Positions 13,777-20,355 of a stretch of 20,355 bases of DNA are shown in pieces. The notes beneath the pieces were generated by a model. It was not told the origin of the DNA and ran no database searches. It was given only the letters and a program-made list of their open reading frames with translations. A program made the position numbers and the translations under genes. The stretch's first letter is position 1, and the number at the start of each line of letters is the position of its first letter. This DNA is from Anaerolineaceae bacterium. GTDB lineage: Bacteria > Chloroflexota > Anaerolineae > Anaerolineales > Villigracilaceae. The stretch lies in NCBI GenBank assembly GCA_009885445.1, contig VFKQ01000083.1, forward strand, positions 1 through 20,355, given 5' to 3'.

Positions 13777-14855
13777 AGAAATCCACCTCGAAATCTTTCA
13801 CTCGAAAATCGCAACGCATTCCCCCGAGCGGACTCGGGGGCGAAGCGTATCGTGCGCGATTGCGTGACCGCCTCAACCATTGCCTCCGCGCTTTGTGCGT
13901 GGAACAAGAGTCCCGTTTCGCCATCGCGGACAATTTCGCCCGCGCCACCCTCGGCGTAGGCAATGACGGGGCATCCCGCCGCTTGCGCTTCGGCCATGAC
14001 GATGCCGAAATCTTCCGTGGCCATGTAGACGAAGGCGCGGGCGCGATTCATTAAGTCAGCGACGACAGAGTCGGGCTGCGGGCCGAGCAGTTGAATATTT
14101 TCTTTGGCAAGGGATTTTAATTTCGGCAGTTCGGGGCCGTCGCCGACGATGACAAGCGGCAGGCCGAGCATGTTGAAGGCGCGCACGATTTCGTCGGCGC
14201 GTTTGTAGGGCACAAGACGCGAGACGAAGAGATAAAAATCGTCGCGTTGCGGCGCGGGATTGAAACGCTCCACATCTACGGGCGGATAGATGACTTGCGA
14301 GTCGCGGCCCCAATATTCACGGATGTGACCCGCCGTCCACGCGGAGTTGGCTAGTAGCGAGTCGGCGCGGGCGGCGGCAGAGACGTCCCAGCGGCGCAAC
14401 CCGCTTAGGGCGCGGCGTGCGGCGAAGTTAATCGGAGGCCAGCTGAGTCTGTGCAGCCGGAGGTAGTCGTCTTGCATGTGCCACGCATAACGCATGGGAG
14501 TCGAGATATATGAAATGTGTGTTTGGTCGCGCGTGGTTTTTAGGCCATGTGCCACTGCATGCGAAAGTGAGATGACCAGGTCGTAGCCGCGCAGGTCGAG
14601 CGACTCGATGGCGCGTGGCATGAGCGGCAGGAGCGCGCGATAGAGTTTTGTGACGCGCGGAATTTTTTGCAAAAAAGATGTGCGCACAGCTCGGCCTTCG
14701 AGCGGGGTGCCGCAAAAATTTTTTTCAGCGTGAATCAACGCGAAGAGACTCGCTTGCGGGAATATTTTTAACATCTCAACCAGTACGCGCTCTGAGCCGC
14801 CATAAGTGGTCAGCCATTCGTGGACGATGGCGATGCGCGGTGCGTCAGCATTCAT
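13755..14855 (-). CDS. GT4-family (GT-B) glycosyltransferase
   Basis: 366 residues, two Rossmann-like domains of a GT-B retaining glycosyltransferase. The N-terminal half (IAIVHEWLTTYGGSERVLVE, 8-27, with the GG-E acceptor loop; YISTPMRYAWHMQDDYLRLH) resembles the WbaZ/RfaG-like mannosyl- or glucosyltransferases of surface polysaccharide clusters. The C-terminal half has FVSRLVPYKRADEIVRAFNM (210-229), VIVGDGPEL and the EX7E motif Glu281/Glu289 in EDFGIVMAEAQAAGCPVIAY, which binds the nucleotide sugar. It acts on the cytoplasmic face. The sugar is not determined. It is read toward the DUF2442 gene and divergent from the O-antigen-ligase-like gene. TATAAT lies exactly 6 nt before the ATG, suggesting a leaderless message. 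Confidence 0.93.
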   Translation of the reverse strand: MNADAPRIAIVHEWLTTYGGSERVLVEMLKIFPQASLFALIHAEKNFCGTPLEGRAVRTSFLQKIPRVTKLYRALLPLMPRAIESLDLRGYDLVISLSHAVAHGLKTTRDQTHISYISTPMRYAWHMQDDYLRLHRLSWPPINFAARRALSGLRRWDVSAAARADSLLANSAWTAGHIREYWGRDSQVIYPPVDVERFNPAPQRDDFYLFVSRLVPYKRADEIVRAFNMLGLPLVIVGDGPELPKLKSLAKENIQLLGPQPDSVVADLMNRARAFVYMATEDFGIVMAEAQAAGCPVIAYAEGGAGEIVRDGETGLLFHAQSAEAMVEAVTQSRTIRFAPESARGNALRFSSERFRGGFLKEVGRA

Positions 14856-14861
14856 ACGCGA

Positions 14862-14908
14862 ATTATAGCGTGGACGGTATAGTAGAATACTGGCTTGGTT
14901 AAAGTCAA
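14862..14908 (-). promoter_or_regulatory. Promoter region of the GT4 gene, two candidate -10 boxes
   Basis: On the minus strand TTGACT (14908-14903) and TACTAT (14884-14879) are 18 bp apart. A perfect TATAAT (14867-14862) lies just downstream, 6 nt before the ATG at 14855. The first pair would give a leader of roughly 18 nt; the second would give a leaderless transcript. Confidence 0.55.
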
Positions 14909-14976
14909 TGCGCCGCTGAGGGCGGTGGACGAATCGTTTTTTTTAACCACTTAATAGTTTGTTCCAAAAGCACACT

Positions 14977-15052
14977 GGTGGTCGAGTAGGCGGCGCTCTC
15001 CCAAAGGGGCCGTACACTTGCCACGAGCGCAAGTGTCATGGTCGAGACCACC
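14977..15052. repeat. Dispersed GGTGGTCGAGTAG-type repeat element with inner hairpin
   Basis: The element opens with GGTGGTCGAGTAG (14977) and closes with GGTCGAGACCACC (15040-15052), whose ends are inverted (GGTGGTC/GACCACC). Inside, ACACTTGC (15014-15021) pairs with GCAAGTGT (15029-15036). A relative lies within the radical SAM gene at 19765-19805. It is in the gene-free stretch 14856-15155; the part from 14909 to 14976 shows nothing but a T8 run at 14937-14944. Confidence 0.65.
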
Positions 15053-15075
15053 GAACAGCGAAACTACTCGTGAAT

Positions 15076-15126
15076 GTGGTCGATACGCCCCGAGAAGTTC
15101 GCTCGGGGCGTATCGACCACCGTTTT
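15076..15126. repeat. 19-bp perfect stem hairpin, related repeat, upstream of the ligase gene
   Basis: GTGGTCGATACGCCCCGAG (15076-15094) is perfectly inverted at 15102-15120 around a 7-nt loop, followed by CGTTTTC. The GGTCGATACGCC core is shared with the element at 19765-19805. It lies 30 bp before the ligase start and could end upstream transcripts or shape the leader. Confidence 0.75.
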
Positions 15127-15155
15127 CTTGAAAGTGTCAGGTCGCTAGTCTTTTT

Positions 15156-16550
15156 ATGTCATCATCTCCCAAGCCCTCCCGCCTCGCCGCCGCGTTGACA
15201 TTTCTCGCGCGCCTGTCTTTCGCCGCCACGATTATTTTGATTCCATTTCGCTGGCGGACTGTGCTCCTCGCGCGGCCCAACCCTCCGGTGTATGCCGACT
15301 ACACAGATTTTTTGCTCTTTGCCGCAGACATCGCCATGCTTTGCGCGTTACTTTTTTGGGGCGCATCATTGTTGGCCGCGCCGCGCAAAATAAAATTTGG
15401 CCCCGCGCACATTTGGATTCCACTGCTCGGGTTAACTCTCGTCGGCTGGCTCTCGCTCACCGATAGCTGGGACGCGCCGCTGACGGTCTATCACGCACTG
15501 CGTTTCAGTTTTCTGTTTTTGTATTTCTTGTTCATCGTCAACGAAATTCACGCGCCCGCCTGGGTGGTGACTCCCGTGGCCCTGCAACTCTTGATTCAAT
15601 CCATCGTCGCCATCGGACAGTCCGTTTTGCAACATGACCTGGGACTGCAAAACATCGGCGAATATAACTTGGACCCGCTCTGGAGGGGAGTCAGCGTTTT
15701 AGAATCGGGCGGCACGCGCTTTTTGCGGGCCTATGGACTCAGCGACCATCCCAACATCCTCGGCGGGTGCCTGGCCTTTGGACTTTTGATTCTGCTGGCT
15801 CATCAGTTATCAGCCGCCAGTCCCCAGTCTCCAGTCTCCCGCCCTCAATTCTCCAATTCTCTAATCCTCTTTTGTAGCACCCTCATCTTCATCCTCGCCA
15901 GCCTCGCCCTCTTGCTGACCTTCTCGCGCTCGGCGTGGGTCGCTTTCGCGGCGGGGAGTCTGCTCATCGCTGGCGCGCAGGCTGTGCGGCGTAATCTGTC
16001 CGCGCTGAAGCGTGTCGGGGTGTTGATGATTCTGTGCTTGTTGGCATCTTCACCTTTCATCGTCCGCGACCTGCCTTATCTCAGCGCGCGCTTCGGCGCA
16101 GGCGACTCGTTCACGGAGAATCGCGTCGAGCACGGCTCGATCATCGAGCGCGCTTTTTTGTTTGACGCGGGCAATAAGATTTTTGTGGACCACGCGCTCA
16201 CTGGTGTGGGGCTCGGCGTTTCGCCGCTGGCGATGAAAAATGCTTATCCTCAGTCGCCGGTTAATTACCAGCCCCCACATTTCACAATATTGGCGGTTGC
16301 AGAAGAGACGGGGATTTTTGGCGCGATGTTTTACTTTATCTTGTTGTCGATTCCAATTATCGTTTTTTTTACACAAAGGCATATCCTTAAGAATAGGCCT
16401 GTTGCCGCGACTTGCTTTGCGCTGTTGATTGCAATTTCAACAATTGGCCTCTTTGATTATTACACCTGGCTTCTTGCACCAGGGCGTCTGTGGCAATGGA
16501 CGGCTTGGGCGCTTTGGGCCGTGTCGTATAAATATTATGAATTGGCTTAA
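15156..16550 (+). CDS. O-antigen-ligase-like polysaccharide ligase/polymerase (Wzy/WaaL family)
   Basis: 464 residues with about 10-12 membrane helices. The family pattern is visible: LWRGVSVLESGGTRFLRAYG followed by LSDHPNILGG (176-204, with Arg191), TFSRSAWVAF (255-264), ALTGVGLGVSP (347-356), and the large outside loop with NYQPPHFTILAVAEETGIFG (370-389, His375 in the usual place), then two more helices. Such proteins join or polymerise lipid-linked glycans on the outer face of the cytoplasmic membrane. A monoderm-like lineage would use it for exopolysaccharide or glycoprotein glycans instead of LPS. Residues about 215-236, between two helices, are coded by a heptanucleotide repeat array. 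The start has no Shine-Dalgarno (CTTTTTATG). The end overlaps the GT2 gene by 14 bp. Confidence 0.9.
   Translation: MSSSPKPSRLAAALTFLARLSFAATIILIPFRWRTVLLARPNPPVYADYTDFLLFAADIAMLCALLFWGASLLAAPRKIKFGPAHIWIPLLGLTLVGWLSLTDSWDAPLTVYHALRFSFLFLYFLFIVNEIHAPAWVVTPVALQLLIQSIVAIGQSVLQHDLGLQNIGEYNLDPLWRGVSVLESGGTRFLRAYGLSDHPNILGGCLAFGLLILLAHQLSAASPQSPVSRPQFSNSLILFCSTLIFILASLALLLTFSRSAWVAFAAGSLLIAGAQAVRRNLSALKRVGVLMILCLLASSPFIVRDLPYLSARFGAGDSFTENRVEHGSIIERAFLFDAGNKIFVDHALTGVGLGVSPLAMKNAYPQSPVNYQPPHFTILAVAEETGIFGAMFYFILLSIPIIVFFTQRHILKNRPVAATCFALLIAISTIGLFDYYTWLLAPGRLWQWTAWALWAVSYKYYELA
15800..15862 (+). repeat. In-gene heptanucleotide repeat array
   Basis: From 15800 the sequence runs in 7-bp units: TCATCAG, TTATCAG, CCGCCAG, TCCCCAG, TCTCCAG (to 15834), then a CAATTCTC-like tandem at 15846-15862. 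All units are read in frame through a loop of the ligase (QLSAASPQSPVSRPQF). The TTATCAG and CTCCAG units recur in the radical SAM gene array at 19691-19767. Confidence 0.75.
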
Positions 16551-18027
16551 TACACTTCTTGCGCCCATCGCCGTAATTTATCTGCTGGTCGTTGCGGCGC
16601 TGTTTGTCTTCGGACTCAATTTTTTTCACCTTGCCTGGCATGCCATCAAGAATCGGCGTGCCTTGCGTCAACCAGATCCTCAGCCGCCGACTGCCTGGCC
16701 ATCGGTAACTATCCAACTCCCCGTTTATAACGAACGTTATGTGGCGCGCCGTTTAATTGAGTCTACCGCCGCGCTTGATTATCCAAAGGGCCTGCTTGAA
16801 ATTCAGGTGCTGGACGATTCGACGGACGACACCCAACAAATTATTGCCGACGCCGTGGCGCGGTTATCTGCGCAGAATGTAAATGTGAAGCATATTCATC
16901 GCGATGATCGTCGTGGCTACAAGGCCGGGGCGCTTGCCGATGCCATCGAAACAGCATCGGGCGAGTTCATTGCCATCTTTGATGCAGATTTTATTCCCGC
17001 GCCGGATTTTCTAAAGCGCATCATCCCGCATTTTGATGCTGACCGTGTGGCTTTTGTGCAGGCTCGTTGGGGGCATCTCAACCGCGATTATTCCCTGCTG
17101 ACCTTTTTACAATCCCTGTCCATTGACGCCCACTTTGCCGTGGAGCAGTTGGCGCGCTCGCGACTTGGCTATTGGTTTAACTTTAATGGCACCGCAGGAG
17201 TTTGGCGTAAATCGGCTATTGTGGATGCGGGCGGCTGGAAGGCTGAAACCCTCACCGAGGACCTCGATCTTTCGTACCGTGCTTTTTTGCGCGGCTGGGA
17301 AGCGCGCTACGCCGGAGAGATTGAAGTCCTTGCCGAGTTGCCTGTGACGATGACAGCCTATCGTCGTCAACAACATCGCTGGGCGCGCGGAAGTCTCGAG
17401 TGCGCTATTCGTTATGTATCCATTATTTGGAGTTCTAACGCGCGGCTCTCCAAAAAAATTGCAGCGACACTGCACCTTTCCGGTTACGGCGTCCACCTCC
17501 TGCTTTTCATACTTGCGATTCTTTATCCGCTTATATTATTTCTATCGGTTCAATACCCGGCGCTGATTAGTTTATTTGGCATCGCATTATTGTTCAACTT
17601 TACCGCGCTTGCCCCAACAACATTTTTTGTTGTCGCGCAGAACTCGCTCGGAAAAAGATGGCTGTATGCTCTTCCCGCTATATTTTTTATGACCGTTCTC
17701 GGCGCGGGCATGATGATCAACACCTTGCGCGCCGCGCTCCAAATTATCGGCGGCAAAAAAGGCGTCTTCGAGCGCACGCCAAAATATGGCATCACGCATC
17801 GCGGACAAACCTTCGACTCGAATCAATATCGCGTGCGCGTGGATGGCATCGTCTTCTTTGAGATCATCGTCGGCCTGTTAAACACCTTCACCGTCATCCT
17901 CGCCTTTCAACTCGGCAATTATTTAATCGGCATCTACGCGGGCCTCTTTGCCATCGGCTTGTTCTTCATCTCCGGCCTCACTTTGATTCAATCGTTGTCG
18001 AGTCTGCGTACGAGCGTGGGCGATTGA
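16537..18027 (+). CDS. GT2-family processive-type membrane glycosyltransferase
   Basis: 496 residues from the ATG at 16537, which overlaps the ligase gene by 14 bp. A same-frame ATG at 16429 would extend the overlap to over 120 bp, so it is rejected. Helix 1 is about residues 8-32. The GT-A domain has PSVTIQLPVYNERYVARRLI (55-74), DDSTDDT (93-99), FDADFIP (148-154, DxD at 149-151), TEDLDLSYRAFLRGWE (240-255, catalytic Asp region) and QQHRWARG (278-285, QxxRW). Four or five C-terminal helices follow (HLLLFILAILYPLILFLSV and on). This is the layout of cellulose-synthase/ceramide-glucosyltransferase-like enzymes, which add sugars from a nucleotide donor at the inner face and may export the chain or glycosylate a lipid. 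Product not determined. Confidence 0.94.
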   Translation: MNWLNTLLAPIAVIYLLVVAALFVFGLNFFHLAWHAIKNRRALRQPDPQPPTAWPSVTIQLPVYNERYVARRLIESTAALDYPKGLLEIQVLDDSTDDTQQIIADAVARLSAQNVNVKHIHRDDRRGYKAGALADAIETASGEFIAIFDADFIPAPDFLKRIIPHFDADRVAFVQARWGHLNRDYSLLTFLQSLSIDAHFAVEQLARSRLGYWFNFNGTAGVWRKSAIVDAGGWKAETLTEDLDLSYRAFLRGWEARYAGEIEVLAELPVTMTAYRRQQHRWARGSLECAIRYVSIIWSSNARLSKKIAATLHLSGYGVHLLLFILAILYPLILFLSVQYPALISLFGIALLFNFTALAPTTFFVVAQNSLGKRWLYALPAIFFMTVLGAGMMINTLRAALQIIGGKKGVFERTPKYGITHRGQTFDSNQYRVRVDGIVFFEIIVGLLNTFTVILAFQLGNYLIGIYAGLFAIGLFFISGLTLIQSLSSLRTSVGD

Positions 18028-18047
18028 AATCGCGCCAACGCATGCAA

Positions 18048-18122
18048 AGTCCACCTCCGTGGACTAACTTCCCTCAGCCGACGAAGGTCGGCTTCGCAAT
18101 GATTGGGGCGACTTCCAGTCGC
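18048..18122. repeat. Cluster of three small hairpins
   Basis: AGTCCAC/GTGGACT (18048-18065), AGCCGAC/GTCGGCT (18076-18093) and GCGACT/AGTCGC (18108-18122) are perfect stems with 3- or 4-nt loops, spaced 10-14 bp. None is followed by a T tract. It fills the gap between the GT2 and nucleotidyltransferase genes. Confidence 0.75.
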
Positions 18123-18130
18123 AAACCATT

Positions 18131-19042
18131 ATGACCCAACCCTCCGCCCTCCAACGCGCCGCGCTCGAAACGCTGGCCTACTCCGACCTCTTCGAATACC
18201 CCCTGCGCCTCGCCGAACTGCATCGCTACCTGCCTCTGCGCGCCACGCTCGACGAAGTTCGCATCGCGCTCAACGAATCGACTCAAGCCGACTCCCGCGA
18301 CGGACTCTACTTTTTACGCGGACATGACGACAACGTGGCGATTCGCCTCGGACGTGAATCCGCCTCACGTCCGCACTTTGAGCGGGCCGTCCTCTATGGG
18401 CGGATTCTGGGTTTGATCCCCTTCGTCCGCATGGTCGCGCTGACCGGTTCCCTCGCCGTGCTCAACCTCTCGAAAGGCGCAGACATGGACTACATGCTCG
18501 TCACCGCCCCGCGCCATCTATGGACGGCGCGCGCCTTCGCCGTGACCCTCGGACGTTTTCTGCGATTGTTTGGCAGTACCCTCTGCGTTAATTTAATTGT
18601 CTCCGAAAATGCGCTGGCCTGGCCGCTCCACGATTTGTATTCCGCGCGCGAAATGTGCCAGATGATTCCCATCGTCGGCGCAGACATGTATCACCGCCTG
18701 CGCGCCGCCAACTTGTGGACTCAAGAAGTTTTGCCGAACGCGGGTATGGAGTCCAACCGCTTGCTGTTGGACAATGCGCGGGATTACAATCCCGCACTCC
18801 AAAAAATCATCGAACTCCCCCTGCGCGGAAAACTCGGCGAGCGCCTCGAAGCGTGGACGATGAAATTCCAACTGCATCGCATCGGTTATCATGGTGATGA
18901 TGCCGAAGTAAACTTCAGCGCAGACGTGTGCCAGGGCAACTTTCACCATCACCGCCACTGGGCCACAAAATATTTTCACCAGCGCCTCGTCGAAATCGGC
19001 CTCGCCGACGGGCCGAGCAAGAGTCCGCGAGGGTATCCGTGA
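18131..19042 (+). CDS. Nucleotidyltransferase-fold protein with N-terminal winged helix
   Basis: 303 residues. Residues about 8-75 read as a winged helix (ALETLAYSDLFEYPLRLAEL, DEVRIALNES, GLYFLRG). Residues 102-125 carry the polymerase-beta-like nucleotidyltransferase motif: LTGSLAVLNLSKGADMDYML, with Gly106-Ser107 and metal-binding Asp118/Asp120 spaced as in the GSx10DxD signature. The remainder is helical (ARAFAVTLGRFLRLFGSTLC, AREMCQMIPIVGADMYHRLR). Relatives are known only as hypothetical nucleotidyltransferases often placed near sugar or lipid genes. It could transfer a nucleotide to a protein or small molecule. No Shine-Dalgarno is seen before 18131; the third hairpin of the repeat cluster ends 8 nt upstream. 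Confidence 0.8.
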   Translation: MTQPSALQRAALETLAYSDLFEYPLRLAELHRYLPLRATLDEVRIALNESTQADSRDGLYFLRGHDDNVAIRLGRESASRPHFERAVLYGRILGLIPFVRMVALTGSLAVLNLSKGADMDYMLVTAPRHLWTARAFAVTLGRFLRLFGSTLCVNLIVSENALAWPLHDLYSAREMCQMIPIVGADMYHRLRAANLWTQEVLPNAGMESNRLLLDNARDYNPALQKIIELPLRGKLGERLEAWTMKFQLHRIGYHGDDAEVNFSADVCQGNFHHHRHWATKYFHQRLVEIGLADGPSKSPRGYP

Positions 19043-19048
19043 AATCTT

Positions 19049-19198
19049 TTTTTCACCGCGAAGAAAGGAAGAGCGCGAAGTAATTTTGAGAGCGCAAAGA
19101 TGCCCTGACGATTCCGGTTACGCCGCGTGGATTCTCTTTGAGAAGGCCTTCGCGAATTTAATCTGCCTTCGCGGCCTTCGCCCCTTCGCGGTGAAAAA
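19049..19198. repeat. 150-bp inverted repeat element with 9-bp units
   Basis: The ends are a perfect 15-bp inverted repeat, TTTTTCACCGCGAAG (19049-19063) and CTTCGCGGTGAAAAA (19184-19198). Inside are further CGCGAAG and CTTCGCGGC motifs, repeated at about 9-bp steps on the right side. It fills the gap between the nucleotidyltransferase and radical SAM genes and belongs to the family at 1041-1154 and 3376-3441. Confidence 0.78.
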
Positions 19199-19204
19199 CT
19201 CTCT

Positions 19205-20355
19205 ATGACCCAAATCCTCTTCGGCCAAACCTACTACCTGCGCTTCGACCCCAAACTTTGGCGGGCGGCGCAACCTTACCCTCCGCTGGGAACATTGTAC
19301 GCGGCCAGCTACGTCCGCGCGCGTGGGTATGACGTCGCGCTCTTCGACGCCATGCTGGCCGAATCAGAATCTGAATGGGACGCCGCGCTCGAAGCGCATC
19401 AGCCAAAATTCGCCGTGCTGTTTGAAGATAACTTTAATTATCTTTCCAAGATGTGCCTCTCGCGCATGCGTGAGGCCGCGTACACAATGATGGACATGGC
19501 CAAGAAGCGCGACTGCACCGTCATCGTCTGCGGCGCGGACGCGACCGATCATGCCGAAGAATACATCGCCCACGGCGCGGACTTTGTCCTGCTCGGCGAG
19601 GGGGAGGAGACTCTTGGAGAATTGCTTGACCAACTGTCCGCGCGGAAAGAGGCGAGGCGACTTGAGTCGATTCGGGGGCTGGCGTTTCACAAGTCGAAAG
19701 TCGAAGGTCAAAGGTCAGTCTTCAGTAATCAGTTATCAGTGCTCAGTGATCAGCCTCCAGTCTCTGGTCTCGATACGCCGCAAAGAACGCGGCTACTCGA
19801 CCACCGCCAATTACCAATTACCAATTACGAATTACCCGTAACTCCCAACGCGCAACGCGCAACGCGCAACGCGCATCTCCTAACTCGCACTTCGCGCCGC
19901 CCCGACCTCACCGACCTCGACGCGCTTCCATTCCCCGCCTGGGATTTGGTGGACATTCAAAAATATAAATCGGTGTGGCTCAAGCGGCACGGATATTTTT
20001 CGATGAACATGGTCACCACGCGCGGATGCCCGTATCATTGCAACTGGTGCGCCAAGCCCATTTGGGGTCAGCGTTACAACTCGCGCTCGCCCGAAAATGT
20101 GGCCGCCGAAATGAAATGGCTCAAGGAAAATTTCGCGCCCGACCACATCTGGTTTGCCGATGATATTTTTGGACTCAAGCCAAATTGGATTCAAAAATTT
20201 GCGGCGCTCGTGCATGAGGCCGATGCGCTCATTCCGTTTAAATGTTTACAGCGCGCAGATTTAGTGAACGAAAAGACGGCGCTTGGACTCACGCAGGCGG
20301 GGTGCAAAACCGTGTGGGTGGGCGCTGAGTCTGGTTCGCAGAAAATTCTCGACGC
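19205..20355 (+). CDS. Radical SAM enzyme with N-terminal B12-binding-type domain (partial, C-terminus off window)
   Basis: The frame is open from the ATG at 19205 to the window end (383 codons). Residues 1-155 form a cobalamin-binding-like Rossmann domain (PYPPLGTLYAASYVRARGYD, VALFDAMLAESESEW, VIVCGADATDHAEEYIAHGA, FVLLGEGEETLGELL). The radical SAM cluster motif is C275-x3-C279-x2-C282 in TRGCPYHCNWCAKP, followed by IWFADDIFGLKP and VWVGAESGSQKIL. The LDALPFPAWDLVD lead-in is typical of the class B/B12 radical SAM group, which performs methylations, cyclisations or other radical chemistry in lipid, antibiotic and cofactor pathways. The usual D-x-H-x-x-G cobalamin signature is not evident, so B12 binding is uncertain. 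Residues about 163-229 are coded by short-period repeats and should be a disordered linker. The product is unknown; the setting suggests lipid or glycan modification. Confidence 0.92.
   Translation, partial: MTQILFGQTYYLRFDPKLWRAAQPYPPLGTLYAASYVRARGYDVALFDAMLAESESEWDAALEAHQPKFAVLFEDNFNYLSKMCLSRMREAAYTMMDMAKKRDCTVIVCGADATDHAEEYIAHGADFVLLGEGEETLGELLDQLSARKEARRLESIRGLAFHKSKVEGQRSVFSNQLSVLSDQPPVSGLDTPQRTRLLDHRQLPITNYELPVTPNAQRATRNAHLLTRTSRRPDLTDLDALPFPAWDLVDIQKYKSVWLKRHGYFSMNMVTTRGCPYHCNWCAKPIWGQRYNSRSPENVAAEMKWLKENFAPDHIWFADDIFGLKPNWIQKFAALVHEADALIPFKCLQRADLVNEKTALGLTQAGCKTVWVGAESGSQKILD
19691..19873 (+). repeat. In-frame block of three heptanucleotide repeat types within the radical SAM gene
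   Basis: Three 7-bp arrays follow one another. From 19691 to 19767 are eleven units, mostly ending TCAG (AAGTCGA twice, AGGTCAG, TAATCAG, TTATCAG, TGATCAG and others). At 19807-19834 are four units of CCAATTA (the last CGAATTA). At 19846-19873 are four units of CAACGCG. Between the first two lies the dispersed element 19765-19805. The block is read through without a stop. Because 7 is not a multiple of 3, each array codes a 7-residue peptide period, for example NAQRATRNA. Confidence 0.9.
19765..19805. repeat. Copy of the dispersed GGTCTCGATACGCC...CTACTCGACCACC element
   Basis: TGGTCTCGATACGCC at the left and GGCTACTCGACCACC at the right form imperfect inverted ends, with CGCCGC/GCGG inside. 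The same words occur at 14977-15052 (GGTGGTCGAGTAG, inverse of the right end) and 15076-15120 (GGTCGATACGCC). Here the copy lies inside the reading frame of the radical SAM gene and is translated. Confidence 0.7.

Noticed and set aside
14911..14950. Hairpin plus T8 run as a terminator
   Set aside because: The possible stem is only about 4 bp and lies more than 10 nt from the T run; no gene ends there on the plus strand.
16429..16536. Upstream extension of the GT2 gene to an ATG at 16429
   Set aside because: It would overlap the ligase gene by over 120 bp and add a non-helical, low-quality leader; the ATG at 16537 gives the normal family N-terminus.
19691..19873. CRISPR array
   Set aside because: Units are 7 bp with no spacers; these are short tandem repeats inside a gene.
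19691..19873. Radical SAM gene split by the repeat block into a pseudogene
   Set aside because: Codon-by-codon reading shows the frame stays open on both sides and both domains are in the same frame.

Overview
The window is bacterial chromosomal DNA of moderately high GC with densely packed genes. The gene types (lipoproteins with a lipobox, stand-alone ScpB, many dispersed hairpin and short-period repeats, a cell-surface polysaccharide region, leaderless-looking starts) fit a Chloroflexota bacterium such as an Anaerolineae member. That assignment is inferred from overall character, not from a marker gene.

Layout. 1-1774 (minus): the 5' part of a G5-domain and beta-propeller lipoprotein, then a small lipoprotein. 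1816-2376 (plus): scpB. 2446-2933 (minus): a small AT-richer single-gene unit with its own promoter, Shine-Dalgarno and terminator, coding a one-helix pilin-like protein. 2934-3535: gene-poor, with a gene remnant and a 27-bp-stem repeat hairpin. 3476-6601 (minus): a run of small metabolic genes (DUF1801 protein, ABM monooxygenase, MalY/PatB aminotransferase, VOC protein, two-helix membrane protein) ending in a good terminator.

6723-12271 (minus) is the most notable block. A PlsC-like acyltransferase is followed by an SGNH-type membrane protein, an MBOAT acyltransferase, an acyl carrier protein and a fatty acyl-AMP ligase. The last four are nearly contiguous or overlapping. The logic copies the dlt (D-alanylation) system, but the amino-acid-activating DltA is replaced by a FAAL-type enzyme. 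It is predicted to load a fatty (or other carboxylic) acid on the ACP, pass it across the membrane through the MBOAT and place it on an outside acceptor with the SGNH protein.

12320-13738 (plus): an AlkZ-related winged-helix protein and a DUF4160/DUF2442 pair. 13755-14855 (minus): a GT4 glycosyltransferase with a clear promoter. 15156-20355 (plus): an O-antigen-ligase-like protein, an overlapping GT2 glycosyltransferase, a nucleotidyltransferase-fold protein and a B12-binding-type radical SAM enzyme cut by the window end. The glycosyltransferases and ligase suggest surface glycan or glycolipid synthesis, which could supply the acceptor for the acylation cassette (inference).

Repeats are a second theme. 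Heptanucleotide repeat arrays sit inside two genes and are translated without a break: a loop of the ligase and a roughly 60-residue linker of the radical SAM protein. Three intergenic loci carry hairpins built from 9-bp units of one consensus. Other hairpin clusters lie at 14977-15126 and 18048-18122. No tRNA, rRNA, CRISPR array or transposase gene was seen.
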